From assembly GCF_030150205.1 (NCBI RefSeq), contig NZ_JASLGT010000002.1:124001-188000 (forward strand): 64,000 nt of DNA, written 5' to 3'. This DNA is from Niabella sp. (GTDB taxonomy: Bacteria > Bacteroidota > Bacteroidia > Chitinophagales > Chitinophagaceae). Each line of letters starts with the position of its first letter. Position 1 is the stretch's first letter. Both the position numbers and the translations under genes were made by a program. The notes beneath the pieces were generated by a model. It searched no databases, was not told the DNA's origin, and worked only from the letters and a program-made list of their open reading frames with translations. Shown piece by piece: positions 40,773 to 49,651 of the stretch.

Positions 40773-43700
40773 TTAAAGGGTCAGGTTAAGACTTAAATTA
40801 TAGGTACGGGGTGTAGGCTGTCCGGGTGTATATTCGTTCCCATCAGGGTTTTTTGTACGATATCCGCCGGATTCAGGATCGCCGAAAGTCCAGTGCGGCG
40901 CCCAGAACACCACATTTCTTACGGCTGCAGAAATGCGCAGGCTTTGTGCCTTCATGGCCTTTACCCAGGATTGGGGGGCAGCATAGGAAATGGATATATT
41001 ATCGAAACGAATAAATGACCGGTCCACATAATAAGTACCTAGGTTTTTAGAGCCGATGCGGGCATAGTCGTTGATAGGGTTATTAACCGTCCATCTCGGC
41101 TGCATATAATCGGTGGTCCGGTCCGGGAAACTGCTGCTGTTGGCTGCCCTGTTAAACTGTTCTGTTTGACCCCAGTTGGAATAAATAAATAAAGACAGGG
41201 ACCATTGTTTATAGTTGAAGTCATTTCTCCAGCTCCAGCGGAACCGCGGGCTTTTATATCCCTGGAAGGTTTTGTCGTCATTGGTCATCAGGCTGTCGCC
41301 ATTCTGATCCTTATATTTGAAATCGCCGGGCTGGTTTCCGTATTTTGCGGCCGCTGCGGCTTCTGCTACCTGCCATACTCCAACCCGCTCATAGCTCCAG
41401 ATCTGGTCCGGATCATGACCTATAAACCAGCTCTTGCTGATATCATCTGCCTCTTTTTTCCCGATCACATTGCCATTGGCATCTTTTACATCGACCATGA
41501 TACCGTATAAATGCACAATCTTCCTTCGGTTAAGCATAAACATTAAGCCGGAGTTCCAGTTGAAATCTTTCTTTTGAATGATGCTCCCGTTGATGTTGAT
41601 CTCGAAGCCTTTGTTATTCATCTGGCCAAGGTTGGCGGCCACGCTCGAAAAAGCTACAACCGATGGGAGCGAACGGTCCACCAGCAGGTCCTGGGTAGTA
41701 GCCGTGTAGGCATCAATGGTACCACTCAGCCGGTTTTTAAACAGGGAAAAATCCAATCCCAGGTTATAGGATGCCTTTGCTTCCCATTTCAGATCGGGAT
41801 TGGCCATGCGGCTCACATAGAGCTGCGACCCCAGGTATACTACACCTGCCTGATTAATGTAAGGATGTAAACCGGAGGTCATATCGGATAAGGCGGCATA
41901 TTGGTCAATATCCCGGTTCCCGTTCTTACCCCAGGAAAGTCGTAGTTTGAAATAATCCAGCCAGGAAGATGTTGACTGCATAAATTTCTCTTCCGATACA
42001 TCCCAGGCAAAGGCCAGCGCAGGGAATGTTGCCCTCGGGTTTTTGGTACCAAAAGCAGAATAACCATCTCTTCTTATGGAAGCGGTCAGCATATAGCGGT
42101 CTTTTAAAGAATAGTAGAAGCGACCCATCAATGCATCCCCGGTTCTGTAGGTATCATTGCTGGAAGCATGTGGAACGGTTCCTGCCTGTAAACGATGGTA
42201 ACCCAGGATGTCGCTGGGACTGAAACTGGATGCTGTGGCATCGGTCATCCAGAACTGACCCTTTTCCGCATTTTGCAGCAGGGTTACTTCAAAATTATGA
42301 ATGTCATAGCGTTTTTTCCACCGCAGCACGTTATCGATTTGCCAGTTAAAGGTTTTTTCGAACTGGCGCTCGCTATTGCCGCCGGTAGAAGTCCAGTTGA
42401 TGTTCTTGGACGATTCATGATTGTAGTACTCATGCCATACCAGGGAGGGGGTATAGTTCGATTGGATCTCAAAACCATAAGGAAGTGTAATAATACCATA
42501 CAGGCTCGAATTGAGCGAAGTAGTCAGATCCTTACGGTCGCGGTACAGGTTATCATAAAAGGGGTTTACCGGGGTGGCATCGCTGGTAGGCAGGCGCCAG
42601 TAAAGCGGCAGGATACTGGTATCACCAATATTATTGGAGCCATAAGGAGAAATGGCCGTCATCTGGTTCCAGTCAGCCTGCAAAAAGCCTTCGTTCCGGA
42701 CAGAAAAATTGGTATTAGCACCTACTTTCAGGAAGGAGGTCACCTTCGATTCCAGGTTCAGTCTTGTGCGGAAATCTTTAAAACGATCGCCCTTCACGAT
42801 CCCCTGCCGGTCTACATGATTCAGGGAAAAATAATAACTGGAATTTTCGTTCCTGTTGGAAACAGCTGCTGTATAGTCCTGCTGTAAACCTCGCTGAAAA
42901 ACCAGCTTCTGCCAGTTGGTAATTTTATTATTTATGTAATTGTCAATTTCGGGACTTTTCAGATCCAGCCGGGTTAACCAGGCACGGATGAGTTGTTCAT
43001 CGGTTACAGAAGTTACCGGTGTTTTCTGACTGTAGTTATACCAGTCTAATGGCGTTACATTGGTTAGCTTTCGCGGGTCGATAAACATCTCCGGGTATTT
43101 TTGAAGATCAGCGTCTGTCCGTCTGCCCACTTCGTAGTCATAGCGCCATTGCAGGAACTCCTCGGGGTTCATTACGCGGGGCATTGCCGCGGCTTCTACC
43201 ATACCCACATTGGCATTGAACGTAATCCGGGGTTTACCGACGGTTCCTTTTTTAGTGGTAATTAATACCACGCCATTAGCAGCCCTTGCCCCATAGACGG
43301 CAGTAGCGCTGGCATCTTTGAGGATGTCGATCGATTGGATATCGTTTGGGTTAAGATCTGCAAAGGAACCGTCAAAAATGACCCCATCTACTACACTTAA
43401 AGGACTGCTCCCGGCTTTAAGTGTACCGGATCCTCTTACCAATATATCTGCATCTCCCTTAGCTGCACTTCTTGGATTACCCTGTCCAATAATAAGACCG
43501 GCGGCATTACCCCGCAGCAGGTCCTGTACCGATCGGGGCGCTTCTTTTTCCAGCTTGGTGGCCTGCACAGATGCCACGGCCCCGGTTACATCTTTCCGCT
43601 TGGCCGTACCATAACCGATCACAACCACTTCATCCAGTCCCATCGTTGTTGCAGTCATGACCACTTGTATCTTCGCGTTGCCGGTAATATCCCTTTCCTG

Positions 43701-43961
43701 TGGCTCGTAGCCCGTTGAGGTAAATTCAAGCCTTGCATTTGCTTTTTCCGGAACATAGATGATAAATGCTCCTTTTTGGTCGGTGATGACCCCGGTATTG
43801 GTTCCCTTGATCAGGACCGAAACTCCTGGTAGCGGAGCGCCTCCCTGGCTGGTAACAACACCGGTAATGGTCCACCGGCTGCTCTGACCCAGGGACGATT
43901 CCGCTTTCCACATTCCGATAACTGTCAAAAATACAATTATCCAGTTTCTACAGCTGTTCAT
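40773..43961 (-). CDS. SusC/RagA family TonB-linked outer-membrane protein
   Basis: This 1062-residue transporter has a signal peptide (to about GQ, residue 26), a carboxypeptidase-like domain (about 30-110: GVVTSQGGAPLPGVSVLIKG), and a plug with the SusC signatures LDEVVVIGYGTAKRKDVTGA and SIDILKDASATAVYGARAANG. A barrel follows, ending in NLSLNLTL. There is no N-terminal STN domain, so it does not signal through FecR-type anti-sigma factors; control is more likely through the operator-like palindromes upstream. It forms a complex with the SusD-like protein encoded next. Confidence 0.95.
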   Translation of the reverse strand: MNSCRNWIIVFLTVIGMWKAESSLGQSSRWTITGVVTSQGGAPLPGVSVLIKGTNTGVITDQKGAFIIYVPEKANARLEFTSTGYEPQERDITGNAKIQVVMTATTMGLDEVVVIGYGTAKRKDVTGAVASVQATKLEKEAPRSVQDLLRGNAAGLIIGQGNPRSAAKGDADILVRGSGTLKAGSSPLSVVDGVIFDGSFADLNPNDIQSIDILKDASATAVYGARAANGVVLITTKKGTVGKPRITFNANVGMVEAAAMPRVMNPEEFLQWRYDYEVGRRTDADLQKYPEMFIDPRKLTNVTPLDWYNYSQKTPVTSVTDEQLIRAWLTRLDLKSPEIDNYINNKITNWQKLVFQRGLQQDYTAAVSNRNENSSYYFSLNHVDRQGIVKGDRFKDFRTRLNLESKVTSFLKVGANTNFSVRNEGFLQADWNQMTAISPYGSNNIGDTSILPLYWRLPTSDATPVNPFYDNLYRDRKDLTTSLNSSLYGIITLPYGFEIQSNYTPSLVWHEYYNHESSKNINWTSTGGNSERQFEKTFNWQIDNVLRWKKRYDIHNFEVTLLQNAEKGQFWMTDATASSFSPSDILGYHRLQAGTVPHASSNDTYRTGDALMGRFYYSLKDRYMLTASIRRDGYSAFGTKNPRATFPALAFAWDVSEEKFMQSTSSWLDYFKLRLSWGKNGNRDIDQYAALSDMTSGLHPYINQAGVVYLGSQLYVSRMANPDLKWEAKASYNLGLDFSLFKNRLSGTIDAYTATTQDLLVDRSLPSVVAFSSVAANLGQMNNKGFEININGSIIQKKDFNWNSGLMFMLNRRKIVHLYGIMVDVKDANGNVIGKKEADDISKSWFIGHDPDQIWSYERVGVWQVAEAAAAAKYGNQPGDFKYKDQNGDSLMTNDDKTFQGYKSPRFRWSWRNDFNYKQWSLSLFIYSNWGQTEQFNRAANSSSFPDRTTDYMQPRWTVNNPINDYARIGSKNLGTYYVDRSFIRFDNISISYAAPQSWVKAMKAQSLRISAAVRNVVFWAPHWTFGDPESGGYRTKNPDGNEYTPGQPTPRTYNLSLNLTL

Positions 43962-44115
43962 GATTTAAATTTGGTTTAGTTTAATATTGGGAATCGTTTT
44001 GTAAAAGAGATGGCATAATGATCCGGTCATCATCTACCTGTTTGGCAGACATGCTGAACGGGATTCAATAAGATCTTCTAAAAAAATACAATCGTTATTC
44101 CGATTTACATTTCAC

Positions 44116-44207
44116 ATGCTCAAGCATCACAAATCTAATGAATAAATAACGAATAAAAAGCGCAGAATGATACAAAGGATTTACGAAAACGTTGTAAATC
44201 CTTTGTA
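44116..44207 (-). promoter_or_regulatory. susC promoter with two palindromic operator candidates
   Basis: On the minus strand TAGATTTG (44137-44130) fits the -7 consensus TAnnTTTG. A 12-bp palindrome (ATGCT-CA-AGCAT, 44116-44127) would cover the start of transcription. Upstream, two perfect 14-bp arms (TACAAAGGATTTAC 44171-44184; GTAAATCCTTTGTA 44194-44207) flank GAAAACGTT, which resembles a LacI/CcpA-like core. The leader to the susC ATG is about 160 bases. Confidence 0.55.
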
Positions 44208-44287
44208 CTCCAAATATGTTGCTGGCTGGTAAGGTATGGCGCAATTGTTGTGGTAGCAGTCGTAGTGTGTTGGCGCCGTTCGAAAAT

Positions 44288-44316
44288 GAAAAAGCCGGAG
44301 ATCATATCCCCGGCTT
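44288..44316 (-). terminator. Terminator of the S9 peptidase gene
   Basis: AGCCGG (44293-44298) pairs with CCGGCT (44310-44315). On the minus strand the stem is followed by TTTTCATTTT. It lies 34 bases after the peptidase stop, so the peptidase and susC are probably separate transcripts. Confidence 0.7.
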
Positions 44317-44349
44317 CATCCATATATCTTCAACTACGGACAGCTGCTG

Positions 44350-46257
44350 TTACAGCGTTTCCTTTAGCCATCCAAAGAATTCGCGTTGCCAAACCATAGC
44401 ATTCTGGGGTTTGAGCACCCAATGGTTTTCATCGGGAAAAAACAGGAATTTGCTTTTGATGCCTCTCAGCTGCGCTGCCTGAAAAGCGCCCTGGCCCTGC
44501 TCAATGGGTACCCGGTAATCCTTGCCGCCCTGAACAATCAGGATGGGGGTGTCCCAGTGGGCTACGGCATTCAGCGGAGATGCAGCATAGGAACGCTGGG
44601 CTATCTTATTGTCTTTTTCCCAGTAATAGCCGCCCTTTTCCCATTGTTCAAACCAAAGCTCATCGGTAGTGCCGGTCATAGCGGTAAAGTCAAAAACACC
44701 ATCGTGCGCAATAAATGTTTTAAACCGCTTTTGATGTCGGCCTGCTAACGCAAAAACAGAATAGCCGCCAAAGCTTGCGCCCACTGCGGCCCTGCGGTCT
44801 TTGTCTACGTAAGGCTCTTTTGAGATATCATCAATGGCATCCAGGTAGTCCTGTATTACTTTTCCGCCCCAATCCTTGCTTACATCGGCATTCCACCTGG
44901 TGCCGAAGCCCGGCATTCCACGCCTGGAGGGTATTACCACAATATAACCCTGGGAGGCCATGAGGTGAAAATTCCACCGGTAGGAATAGAACTGTGTAGT
45001 GGCAGACTGGGGCCCGCCCTGGCAATATAAAAGCGTGGGGTATTTTTTTGTGGGATCAAAATTGGGCGGATAAACGATCCATTCCATCATTTTCTGCTGG
45101 TCGGAAGTAGTGATCCAGCGCCGTTCGGTTTTAACCGGGGCAATCTGCTGATAGGCTTCATCATTTACGTGCGTTAACTGTGTGAGTGCGCCGGTTTTGA
45201 TATGAAGTTTGTAGATCTCGGAAGCCCGCGAAATATCCTCCCGCGCCACGATGAGCTCATCACCGGTTTGAGCCACGATGGAAGTAATATCAAAATCGCC
45301 TTTGGTGATCTGCTGAATGCGGGGCAGCATGCGGGTAAGACCAATATCATTTACGGTAAATAGTTGTTCCGTTCCGTTTACCGGTGCTATAAAGAACAGG
45401 CTTTTACCGTCGTTGCTCCAGATAAAAGAAGATACATTGATCTGGTCGTTATGGCCGGTGAGGTTTACTGTAACGCCATTGGTCATGACCACCAGGTCAT
45501 TTTTGTCGGCCTCATATCCATCGGTTTTCATCTGCAGCCAGGCCATCTTCCCTTGTTTGTTAAAGGCCGGGGCTACATCATAACCCTTATTGGCTTCAGT
45601 AAGATTTTTTGTAGTGCCGGAGGCGATGTCGTACGCGTAAATGTCGGTATTGGTGCTGACCGCATAATCGGTTCCATATTTTTTCTTGGTTACATAAATG
45701 ATCTGCTTACTGTCCGGCGACCAGATAAAATCTTCATCTCCGCCAAAGGGTTGTTGCGGGCAAAAATAGGGCTCGTTAGGCATGATGTCTTTTTTCTGAC
45801 CGGCTTGCCCATTTGTATATGGTGCAAAAAACACGTGGCTGAAACTGCCGTCAAACCAGGTATCCCAATGACGGTAATTGAGTGCAGTATATACCTGCGC
45901 CGATGTTTTATCCAGTTCCGGATAAAGATCACTGCCCATTACTTTTTTTAATTTCACGGCTTCGCTGCTGAGGATGTATTTTCCGTCGGGTGAAATACGG
46001 TTGTTGTCGAGCAGGCTTTCGGAGCTGGTCAGTTCCGCCGGCTGTCCTCCTGCAAGCGGGATAGCGTATTCTTTTGAATCCAGCTTGTTGGCAGCAATAT
46101 TTGGGGTCGATACTTTATAGATCAGCGACTGTTTGTCTTTCGAGATTCCTACAGCGCTAACCCTGCCCAGCTTCAGCAGTGTTTCCGGGCTGAGATATTG
46201 TTGTGCATTGGCTTTCAGCATAAAAAATGCGGATAGAATGATGAATAATTTTCTCAT
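44350..46257 (-). CDS. S9 family peptidase (DPP-IV/acylaminoacyl-peptidase type), exported
   Basis: This 635-residue serine peptidase has a signal peptide (LFIILSAFFMLKANAQ), an N-terminal beta-propeller (about 25-370, with the DFIWSPDSKQIIYVT type of blade) and an alpha/beta hydrolase domain. The Ser lies in VGASFGGYSVFAL, the Asp in VQGGKDYRVPIEQGQG and the His in DENHWVLKPQN. It releases dipeptides or short peptides in the periplasm. Its location just upstream of susCD on the same strand hints at peptide uptake, although a terminator separates them. Confidence 0.93.
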   Translation of the reverse strand: MRKLFIILSAFFMLKANAQQYLSPETLLKLGRVSAVGISKDKQSLIYKVSTPNIAANKLDSKEYAIPLAGGQPAELTSSESLLDNNRISPDGKYILSSEAVKLKKVMGSDLYPELDKTSAQVYTALNYRHWDTWFDGSFSHVFFAPYTNGQAGQKKDIMPNEPYFCPQQPFGGDEDFIWSPDSKQIIYVTKKKYGTDYAVSTNTDIYAYDIASGTTKNLTEANKGYDVAPAFNKQGKMAWLQMKTDGYEADKNDLVVMTNGVTVNLTGHNDQINVSSFIWSNDGKSLFFIAPVNGTEQLFTVNDIGLTRMLPRIQQITKGDFDITSIVAQTGDELIVAREDISRASEIYKLHIKTGALTQLTHVNDEAYQQIAPVKTERRWITTSDQQKMMEWIVYPPNFDPTKKYPTLLYCQGGPQSATTQFYSYRWNFHLMASQGYIVVIPSRRGMPGFGTRWNADVSKDWGGKVIQDYLDAIDDISKEPYVDKDRRAAVGASFGGYSVFALAGRHQKRFKTFIAHDGVFDFTAMTGTTDELWFEQWEKGGYYWEKDNKIAQRSYAASPLNAVAHWDTPILIVQGGKDYRVPIEQGQGAFQAAQLRGIKSKFLFFPDENHWVLKPQNAMVWQREFFGWLKETL

Positions 46258-46273
46258 GTGAAAAAATTTTGTG

Positions 46274-46281
46274 CAAAGGTA
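46274..46281 (-). promoter_or_regulatory. Candidate -7 element of the S9 peptidase gene
   Basis: On the minus strand it reads TACCTTTG, a match to TAnnTTTG, 16 bases before the ATG at 46257. Confidence 0.5.
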
Positions 46282-46283
46282 CT

Positions 46284-46590
46284 TTCTTTGTTCCAGGTTC
46301 CAGGTTTAAAGTTTCAGGTCAGATCCGTTTGAAACTTGATGCTGTATCTCCGATCGCGAGTCAACCACAGCTGAAGGCTAAAAGCTAATGGCTGAATGCT
46401 CACGTACTGGCTATCAGCAGTCAGCAATCAGTTTTCAGATGATTCCGTTCTGAGTAAGCAAATCTTTATTTAATGCGAATCATCAATAGATTTATCACGG
46501 CCGAACAGGGACACCCAAAACTGAAGACTGATAACTGAAGACTGAAAACTGATAACTGATGGCTGACAGCTGAATACTAAAAGCTGATCG
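46284..46590. repeat. Repeat-rich interval of the dispersed family, with inverted arms
   Basis: It starts with TTCCAGGTTCCAGGTTTAAAG, like the 97-693 units, and contains GCTGAAGGCTAAAAGCTAATGG words. It ends in a tandem run of 7-8 base ACTGATAA/CTGAAGA words (46520-46588) that reaches nearly to the next gene's stop. ATCAGTTTTCAG (46427-46438) is a perfect inverted copy of CTGAAAACTGAT (46542-46553), so a long stem can form. No gene is encoded. Confidence 0.6.
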
Positions 46591-46596
46591 CGTATC

Positions 46597-48402
46597 CTAA
46601 AAATAACTGATGAACCCGAAATGGATCTTTGACTGCCGCAGGTTGAAGTTGGTGTCGTTCCGTTTCCCAACCGCCCAGGCCAGGTTGAATACCCCCGCCT
46701 TGGTTTCGAACGCCAGTCCGATGCCCACTCCCAGGAAATTATAATTTTTCCGCACACCCCGGCTTCCGTCATATCCCCAGCCGCCGTCCGCAAACGCATT
46801 CAGGTAGGAGTTTTCTCCCACGAGGTAGCGGTACTCCAGTGTGCCAATGGCATATTGCGAAAGAAACTGGCTTTGTTCATCAAAACCGCGTAACAGCCGG
46901 TAGCCGCCGATCTGGAATAATTCGTTCCGGAAAATGTTTTCACCGGCCAGGTATCCGCCTTGTATCGCTGTTTTGACGGTGCTGTTGCCGCGGGCCGATA
47001 AAGGTATATAGCGGGCGGCTGACAATATCGTACGAACCTGTGTTGACCGGAGTTTTACCGTATCATACAAACTACTAAAGTTAAATGCAGGATCCTCAGG
47101 ATCTTCCAGTTCCAGCACCTGGTTGTTCTTTTTTATCTTTTTAAGTCCCCCGGTTCCTGTGAATTTTATATCGAAACCGGAAACCGGATTAAAGATATAA
47201 TTGGTCGTATTGAGCTGGTACTCGATCCCGATATTGGAAATGGTTACGTCGGCCTCACGGGGCAGCTGCCGGGTTTGCAGTACCTGGTTTTTATTGATTG
47301 CACTGATGATGGTAGAAAACTGGTTGTAAAAGAGCTTGAAATTTTGCCGGGTGTTGATGGCGTATTGTGTGCCGGCGCGGTATTCGAAATTGAGATAGCT
47401 GGAATCCCTTTTTAGCATATTAAATGCAAAATCGAGCCCAAAGCGCGACCGGAACAGGTAGGGTTGTAAAAAGGCAATATCCAGGCGTTGAGAGGCTGCT
47501 TCCAGTTTTTGCCATACCAGTCCGATGGTTTCTCCGCCACCCAGGGCGTTTTTCAGGTTGAGCAATCCCTCCCCGGTGATCTGTAGCTTTTTGGATGTAG
47601 CAGCATCGCTATTGGGTAAAAAGCCAACGATAAAGTTCACCTGGTTACTTTTCTTTTGTTGCAGGAATATTTCCAGAATGCCTCCGGTGCTTCCCCAGTA
47701 AAACCGGGGCGGGAAGGTTTCTTCTATGTAATTGAGTTTTTTAAGTTCGGTACTGATGCGCTGCAGTTTTTCCTTGTTGTATACGGACCCATTCCGGATA
47801 TCCAGGTAATGCTGAAGATAGTCGTTGCTGAGTTTTGCGTTTCCCGTAATCCGGATACTATCCACCCGGTAAAGTGGCCCCTGGCGCACCTGTAACTGCC
47901 CAGATACCTTATCTCCCTGTATCCGGAGTGCATCTACATATACTTTGGCAAAAGGGTGGCCATGGTTTTCAAAGTAGTTCAGCATCCGTTGTTGTATATT
48001 GCCCAGCAGTTCATAATCTAAAGGACGATCTTCAAAAAGATGCGGATCAAAGCCTACCTGTGCCAGCCATTTGCGGCTTTCTTCTGTAGTAGAGAGAGCT
48101 TCCCAGGTGTAGCGCATACCCGTAAAAAGCTGCATATAGGCGGAGGTGGAATCCAGCCGCAGCGAGTCGACAGACGCGGTGATATAGCCCTTCGCCTGCA
48201 ACAGCGGAAGCAACTGACCGGTGTACTGATGGCAATCGTCCCGGTTAATAAAATCGGTTTTAATGCCCAGGGTGTCGTTGATAAAAGCAGGAGACCGGTC
48301 TATGGGAGCAATCACCAGCGCATACCGGTTCTGGGAGGCAGCATGAAAGCCCATCCATAAAAATAACAGGAGCAGCGTTAACCGGTGTTGTACCTTTGTC
48401 AT
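46597..48402 (-). CDS. BamA/TamA-like outer-membrane barrel protein
   Basis: This 601-residue Omp85-superfamily protein has a signal peptide (LLLLFLWMGFHAASQ), POTRA-like domains (about 150-260: GQLQVRQGPLYRVDSIRITGNAKLS, NKEKLQRISTELKKLNYIEE) and a 16-strand-type barrel. The barrel has the conserved L6 motif LLRGFDEQSQF and a terminal aromatic (GFISYF). It could help assemble or translocate outer-membrane proteins. The main BamA normally has five POTRA domains, so this is an accessory paralogue. The start is the ATG at 48402; a TTG four codons upstream is less likely. Confidence 0.87.
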   Translation of the reverse strand: MTKVQHRLTLLLLFLWMGFHAASQNRYALVIAPIDRSPAFINDTLGIKTDFINRDDCHQYTGQLLPLLQAKGYITASVDSLRLDSTSAYMQLFTGMRYTWEALSTTEESRKWLAQVGFDPHLFEDRPLDYELLGNIQQRMLNYFENHGHPFAKVYVDALRIQGDKVSGQLQVRQGPLYRVDSIRITGNAKLSNDYLQHYLDIRNGSVYNKEKLQRISTELKKLNYIEETFPPRFYWGSTGGILEIFLQQKKSNQVNFIVGFLPNSDAATSKKLQITGEGLLNLKNALGGGETIGLVWQKLEAASQRLDIAFLQPYLFRSRFGLDFAFNMLKRDSSYLNFEYRAGTQYAINTRQNFKLFYNQFSTIISAINKNQVLQTRQLPREADVTISNIGIEYQLNTTNYIFNPVSGFDIKFTGTGGLKKIKKNNQVLELEDPEDPAFNFSSLYDTVKLRSTQVRTILSAARYIPLSARGNSTVKTAIQGGYLAGENIFRNELFQIGGYRLLRGFDEQSQFLSQYAIGTLEYRYLVGENSYLNAFADGGWGYDGSRGVRKNYNFLGVGIGLAFETKAGVFNLAWAVGKRNDTNFNLRQSKIHFGFISYF

Positions 48403-48436
48403 TCGGAAACACAAATAAACGCCATTTTGGTGAACG

Positions 48437-49618
48437 ATGTATCGTTCCGGGCGCTGTGCACGAATTAAAAATAATAAACAAATAAATCGTCCGTCATTGT
48501 CTGGTATTTATATCCATATTCCGTTTTGCAAGCAGGCCTGTCATTATTGTAATTTTCACTTTTCCACTTCCCTGCACTACCGGGAGGAACTGGTACAAGC
48601 CATTGCAAAGGAAACGGCATTTGCTGCGGCCTCCGGTTTTTTGGAGCAGGAGCCGGTGCATACGGTTTATTTTGGCGGGGGAACGCCCAGTTTACTGCCG
48701 GCAGCAGATATTGTGTTCCTGTTAAAACAGGTAAGGACGCATTACCCGGTTACGGCCGATGCCGAAATAACCCTGGAGGCAAACCCGGATGACCTGATTC
48801 CCGAAAAACTGGAGGCCTGGAAGCTTGCCGGTGTTAACCGCCTGAGCATTGGCGTGCAGTCTTTTTTTGAATCGGACCTGTTGTGGATGAACCGGGCCCA
48901 TAATGCGAGCCAGGCCCGGGCCGGGCTAACGCTTGCCGTACAGTACTTTAACAATATCACCATGGATCTGATCTATGGTGTTCCGGGCTTGAGTAACGAA
49001 CGGTGGAAACAGAATGTGGATATTGCTTTAGAAGCGGGTATCCCGCATTTGTCCTGTTATGCCCTTACCGTGGAGCCACAGACCCCGCTGGATAAAATGG
49101 TCCGGAAACATATAAAGGAAGATGTGAATGGTGATATACAGTCGGAGCAATTTTTGTTGCTGATGGATTGGCTGCAGGCTGCGGGTTACGAACATTATGA
49201 GATCTCCAACTTTGCCAGGCCCGGGTTCCGGAGCCGCCATAACAGCGCCTATTGGAAAGGCACGCCTTATTATGGCTTTGGACCGGCGGCACATTCTTTT
49301 AACGGGGAGCTGCGTCGCTGGAATGTTGCGAATAACCAGCAATATATCCGTGCCATCAGCGAAGGGCATATTCCGTATGAAGAGGAAGTATTAACACCTG
49401 TACAACGGCAGAATGAATATGTAATGATTGCACTCCGTACAACGGAAGGTATCTTATTAGCGCAGCTGGATGAACCGGCGCAACGGCGGATCCTGCAAGC
49501 GGCAGAAACATACCGGGAACGCGGATTGGTGATTATGGATGATACCGGTATCCGGCTCACCAATGAAGGTAAGTTGTTTGCGGATGGCATCGCGGCCGAC
49601 CTGTTTGCTACGGAATAG
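48437..49618 (+). CDS. hemW: HemW-like radical SAM protein
   Basis: This 393-residue radical SAM protein has the cluster motif CKQACHYCNF (C-x3-C-x2-C followed by x-F, the HemW form rather than the fourth Cys of HemN), SAM-binding HTVYFGGGTPSLLP, EITLEANPDDLIPEKL, and the C-terminal HemW domain (YEHYEISNFARPGFRSRHN, YYGFGPAAHSF). HemW is thought to deliver haem; older annotations call it anaerobic coproporphyrinogen oxidase. About 22 residues precede the conserved GIYIHIPFC; the only in-frame ATG is 48437. It is divergent from the BamA-like gene (34-bp gap) and converges with tssF. Confidence 0.9.
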   Translation: MYRSGRCARIKNNKQINRPSLSGIYIHIPFCKQACHYCNFHFSTSLHYREELVQAIAKETAFAAASGFLEQEPVHTVYFGGGTPSLLPAADIVFLLKQVRTHYPVTADAEITLEANPDDLIPEKLEAWKLAGVNRLSIGVQSFFESDLLWMNRAHNASQARAGLTLAVQYFNNITMDLIYGVPGLSNERWKQNVDIALEAGIPHLSCYALTVEPQTPLDKMVRKHIKEDVNGDIQSEQFLLLMDWLQAAGYEHYEISNFARPGFRSRHNSAYWKGTPYYGFGPAAHSFNGELRRWNVANNQQYIRAISEGHIPYEEEVLTPVQRQNEYVMIALRTTEGILLAQLDEPAQRRILQAAETYRERGLVIMDDTGIRLTNEGKLFADGIAADLFATE

Positions 49619-49651
49619 CAGGGTGGCAACCGGCGGCTTCCGGTCCGCAAT

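Noticed and set aside
42195..42887. 230-residue frame antisense to susC
   Set aside because: It is a mirror frame of a clear SusC coding region. The same applies to the long antisense frames inside thuA (4717-5439), vgrG (57757-58374, 58350-59219) and the S9 peptidase (45364-45951).
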